Origin: Citrobacter sp. FP75
GTDB taxonomy: Bacteria; Pseudomonadota; Gammaproteobacteria; Enterobacterales; Enterobacteriaceae
DNA length: 64,000 nt
Direction: 5' to 3'
NCBI RefSeq assembly: GCF_018342065.1
Contig: NZ_JAFDOE010000001.1
Coordinates: forward strand, 124,001 to 188,000
Under the pieces are notes generated by a model that was given only the letters and a program-made list of their open reading frames with translations, made no database searches and had not been told where the DNA came from. The position numbers and the translations under genes are program-made. Below are positions 62,750 to 64,000 of the stretch, piece after piece (the stretch's first letter is position 1; every line of letters starts with the position of its first letter).

Positions 62750-63376
62750 TTACGAGTCGTGGTTAACTAAAGGCGTGAGTTGTTTCGCCATCCAGTCGGC
62801 AATAAACGGCTGGGCGTCACGATTAGGGTGGATACCATCATCCTGCATCCACTGGGGTTTTAGATAGACCTCTTCCATAAAAAAGGGCAGCAGAGGAATA
62901 TTAAACTCGCTGGCGAGCTTTGGATAAATTGCGCTAAAGGTTTCATTATAACGGCGACCGTAGTTTGCTGGCAGACGAATTTGCATCAGCAGCGGTTCGG
63001 CATTCGCCGCTTTGACGTCGTGTAAAATTTTACGCAGAGTCTGTTCAGTTTGCGCGGGCGCAAATCCGCGCAGGCCGTCGTTACCGCCCAGTTCGACCAG
63101 CACCCAGCGCGGCTGATGCTGTTGCAGTAACGCGGGCAGGCGCGCCAGGCCCTGCTGTGAGGTGTCGCCGCTAATGCTGGCATTCACCACCGACGTTTTG
63201 CTTTGCCATTTATCATTAAGCAGCGCTGGCCACGCCGCGCTGGCAGACATACGGTATCCGGCACTCAGGCTGTCACCCAGAATTAATAACGTGTCCGCTG
63301 CGGCGACGCGGAAAGTTAACAGAACCAGGAACAGGAAGGGCAAATGCCAGCGGAAAACATTGTTGAAGTTCATCAT
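62750..63376 (-). CDS. tesA: TesA, periplasmic thioesterase I / lysophospholipase L1
   Basis: A 208-residue SGNH hydrolase with a signal peptide ending near RVAA/ADTLL. Catalytic block I GDSLSAGYRM (nucleophile Ser), block III GGNDGLRG, and block V DGIHPN with Asp and His. It hydrolyses acyl-CoA, lysophospholipids and peptide esters. The start overlaps the divergent ybbA start by 33 bp. Confidence 0.96.
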   Translation of the reverse strand: MMNFNNVFRWHLPFLFLVLLTFRVAAADTLLILGDSLSAGYRMSASAAWPALLNDKWQSKTSVVNASISGDTSQQGLARLPALLQQHQPRWVLVELGGNDGLRGFAPAQTEQTLRKILHDVKAANAEPLLMQIRLPANYGRRYNETFSAIYPKLASEFNIPLLPFFMEEVYLKPQWMQDDGIHPNRDAQPFIADWMAKQLTPLVNHDS

Positions 63377-64000
63377 CTTAAGAAATCCGTCGGTCAGGGT
63401 GATCAGGAGTTATCCATCCTTACCGGAGTTGAACTGGTTGTCAAACGCGCCGAGACCATTGCGCTGATTGGCGAGTCGGGATCGGGGAAATCCACGCTGC
63501 TGGCGATCCTCGCCGGGCTGGACGATGGCTCGAGCGGCGAAGTCAGCCTGGTCGGGAAGCCGTTGCATACCATGGATGAAGAGGCCCGGGCGCAGCTGCG
63601 CGCACAACATGTTGGCTTTGTTTTTCAGTCCTTTATGCTTATTCCGACTCTCAATGCGTTGGAGAACGTTGAGCTGCCCGCGTTACTGCGCGGCGAAAAT
63701 AGCGGTTCCAGCCAGGCCGGAGCTAAAGCCTTACTGGAGCAGTTGGGATTAGGCAAACGCCTCGACCACCTTCCGGCTCAGCTTTCCGGCGGGGAGCAGC
63801 AGCGCGTGGCGCTGGCGCGGGCGTTTAACGGCCGACCGGACGTGCTGTTTGCCGATGAACCGACGGGCAACCTTGACCGACAAACCGGGGACAAAATTGC
63901 CGATCTGCTGTTTTCCCTCAACCGTGAACACGGCACCACCCTGATTCTGGTGACCCATGACCCGCAGCTGGCGGCGCGTTGCGACCGGCGCTTGCGTCTG
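63344..64000 (+). CDS. ybbA: YbbA, ABC transporter ATPase (truncated by window end)
   Basis: The first 219 codons of the roughly 228-residue ATPase. Starts MPAENIVEVHHLKKSVGQGD at 63344. Walker A GESGSGKST, signature [17 protein letters not shown], Walker B VLFADEPTGNLD. LolD-like; it partners the permease YbbP, expected just downstream. The reading frame is open to the end of the window; the last few codons lie beyond it. Confidence 0.95.
   Translation, partial: MPAENIVEVHHLKKSVGQGDQELSILTGVELVVKRAETIALIGESGSGKSTLLAILAGLDDGSSGEVSLVGKPLHTMDEEARAQLRAQHVGFVFQSFMLIPTLNALENVELPALLRGENSGSSQAGAKALLEQLGLGKRLDHLPAQLSGGEQQRVALARAFNGRPDVLFADEPTGNLDRQTGDKIADLLFSLNREHGTTLILVTHDPQLAARCDRRLRL

Overview
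The window is chromosomal DNA from a member of the Enterobacteriaceae. Gene order, protein lengths and near-identical proteins follow the Escherichia/Salmonella/Citrobacter block glnK-amtB-tesB-ybaY-atl-ffs ... acrRAB ... dnaX-ybaB-recR-htpG-adk-hemH-aes-gsk-ybaL-fsr-ushA-ybaK-chiX-ybaP-copA-cueR-qmcA-fetAB-cnoX-ybbO-tesA-ybbA. Proteins diverge modestly from E. coli K-12 and several loci are inserted that K-12 lacks. Citrobacter is my best guess; genus is inferred from memory, not computed.

Layout. 1-3.7 kb: end of glnK, amtB, tesB, ybaY, atl and the 4.5S RNA gene ffs. 3.7-6.5 kb: accessory segment with an overlapping pair of small unknown genes (antitoxin-like first partner) and the divergent yczR/yczE pair. 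6.6-11.2 kb: ybaA, pdeB, a Zur-controlled zinc-free ribosomal protein pair (rpmE2-rpmJ2), ylaC, maa, hha-tomB. 11.2-20.3 kb: the AcrAB multidrug pump with its repressor and operator, and mscK. 20.3-27.4 kb: a decayed Rpn nuclease gene, priM-priC, ybaN, apt, dnaX (with its programmed frameshift), ybaB-recR, and htpG with a sigma-32 promoter.

27.4-33.5 kb is the most interesting accessory locus: a HutC-type GntR regulator, a fused fructose-family PTS permease (IIA-IIB-IIC), a glycyl radical enzyme and its activase. The divergent control region holds two FNR-like boxes and two matching inverted repeats, so it looks like an anaerobic, substrate-induced sugar or polyol pathway whose substrate is not evident. 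33.7-47.1 kb is core again (adk to copA), including the small RNA gene chiX between ybaK and ybaP and the CueR box upstream of copA.

47.2-54.5 kb, between copA and cueR, holds a Fur-box-controlled heme uptake operon: TonB-dependent receptor, periplasmic binding protein, radical SAM ChuW, ChuX, ChuY, permease, ATPase. The oxygen-dependent heme-degrading ChuS/HmuS is absent, so only the anaerobic heme-opening branch is encoded here. After cueR, two overlapping genes for exported proteins (DUF3142-like, and a 714-residue repeat protein) lie directly downstream of qmcA-ybbJ and probably share its transcript. The window ends in fetAB, cnoX, ybbO, tesA and the truncated start of ybbA. REP-type and other interspersed palindromes punctuate the gene ends. 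No tRNA, rRNA, CRISPR array, insertion sequence or intact prophage gene was seen.
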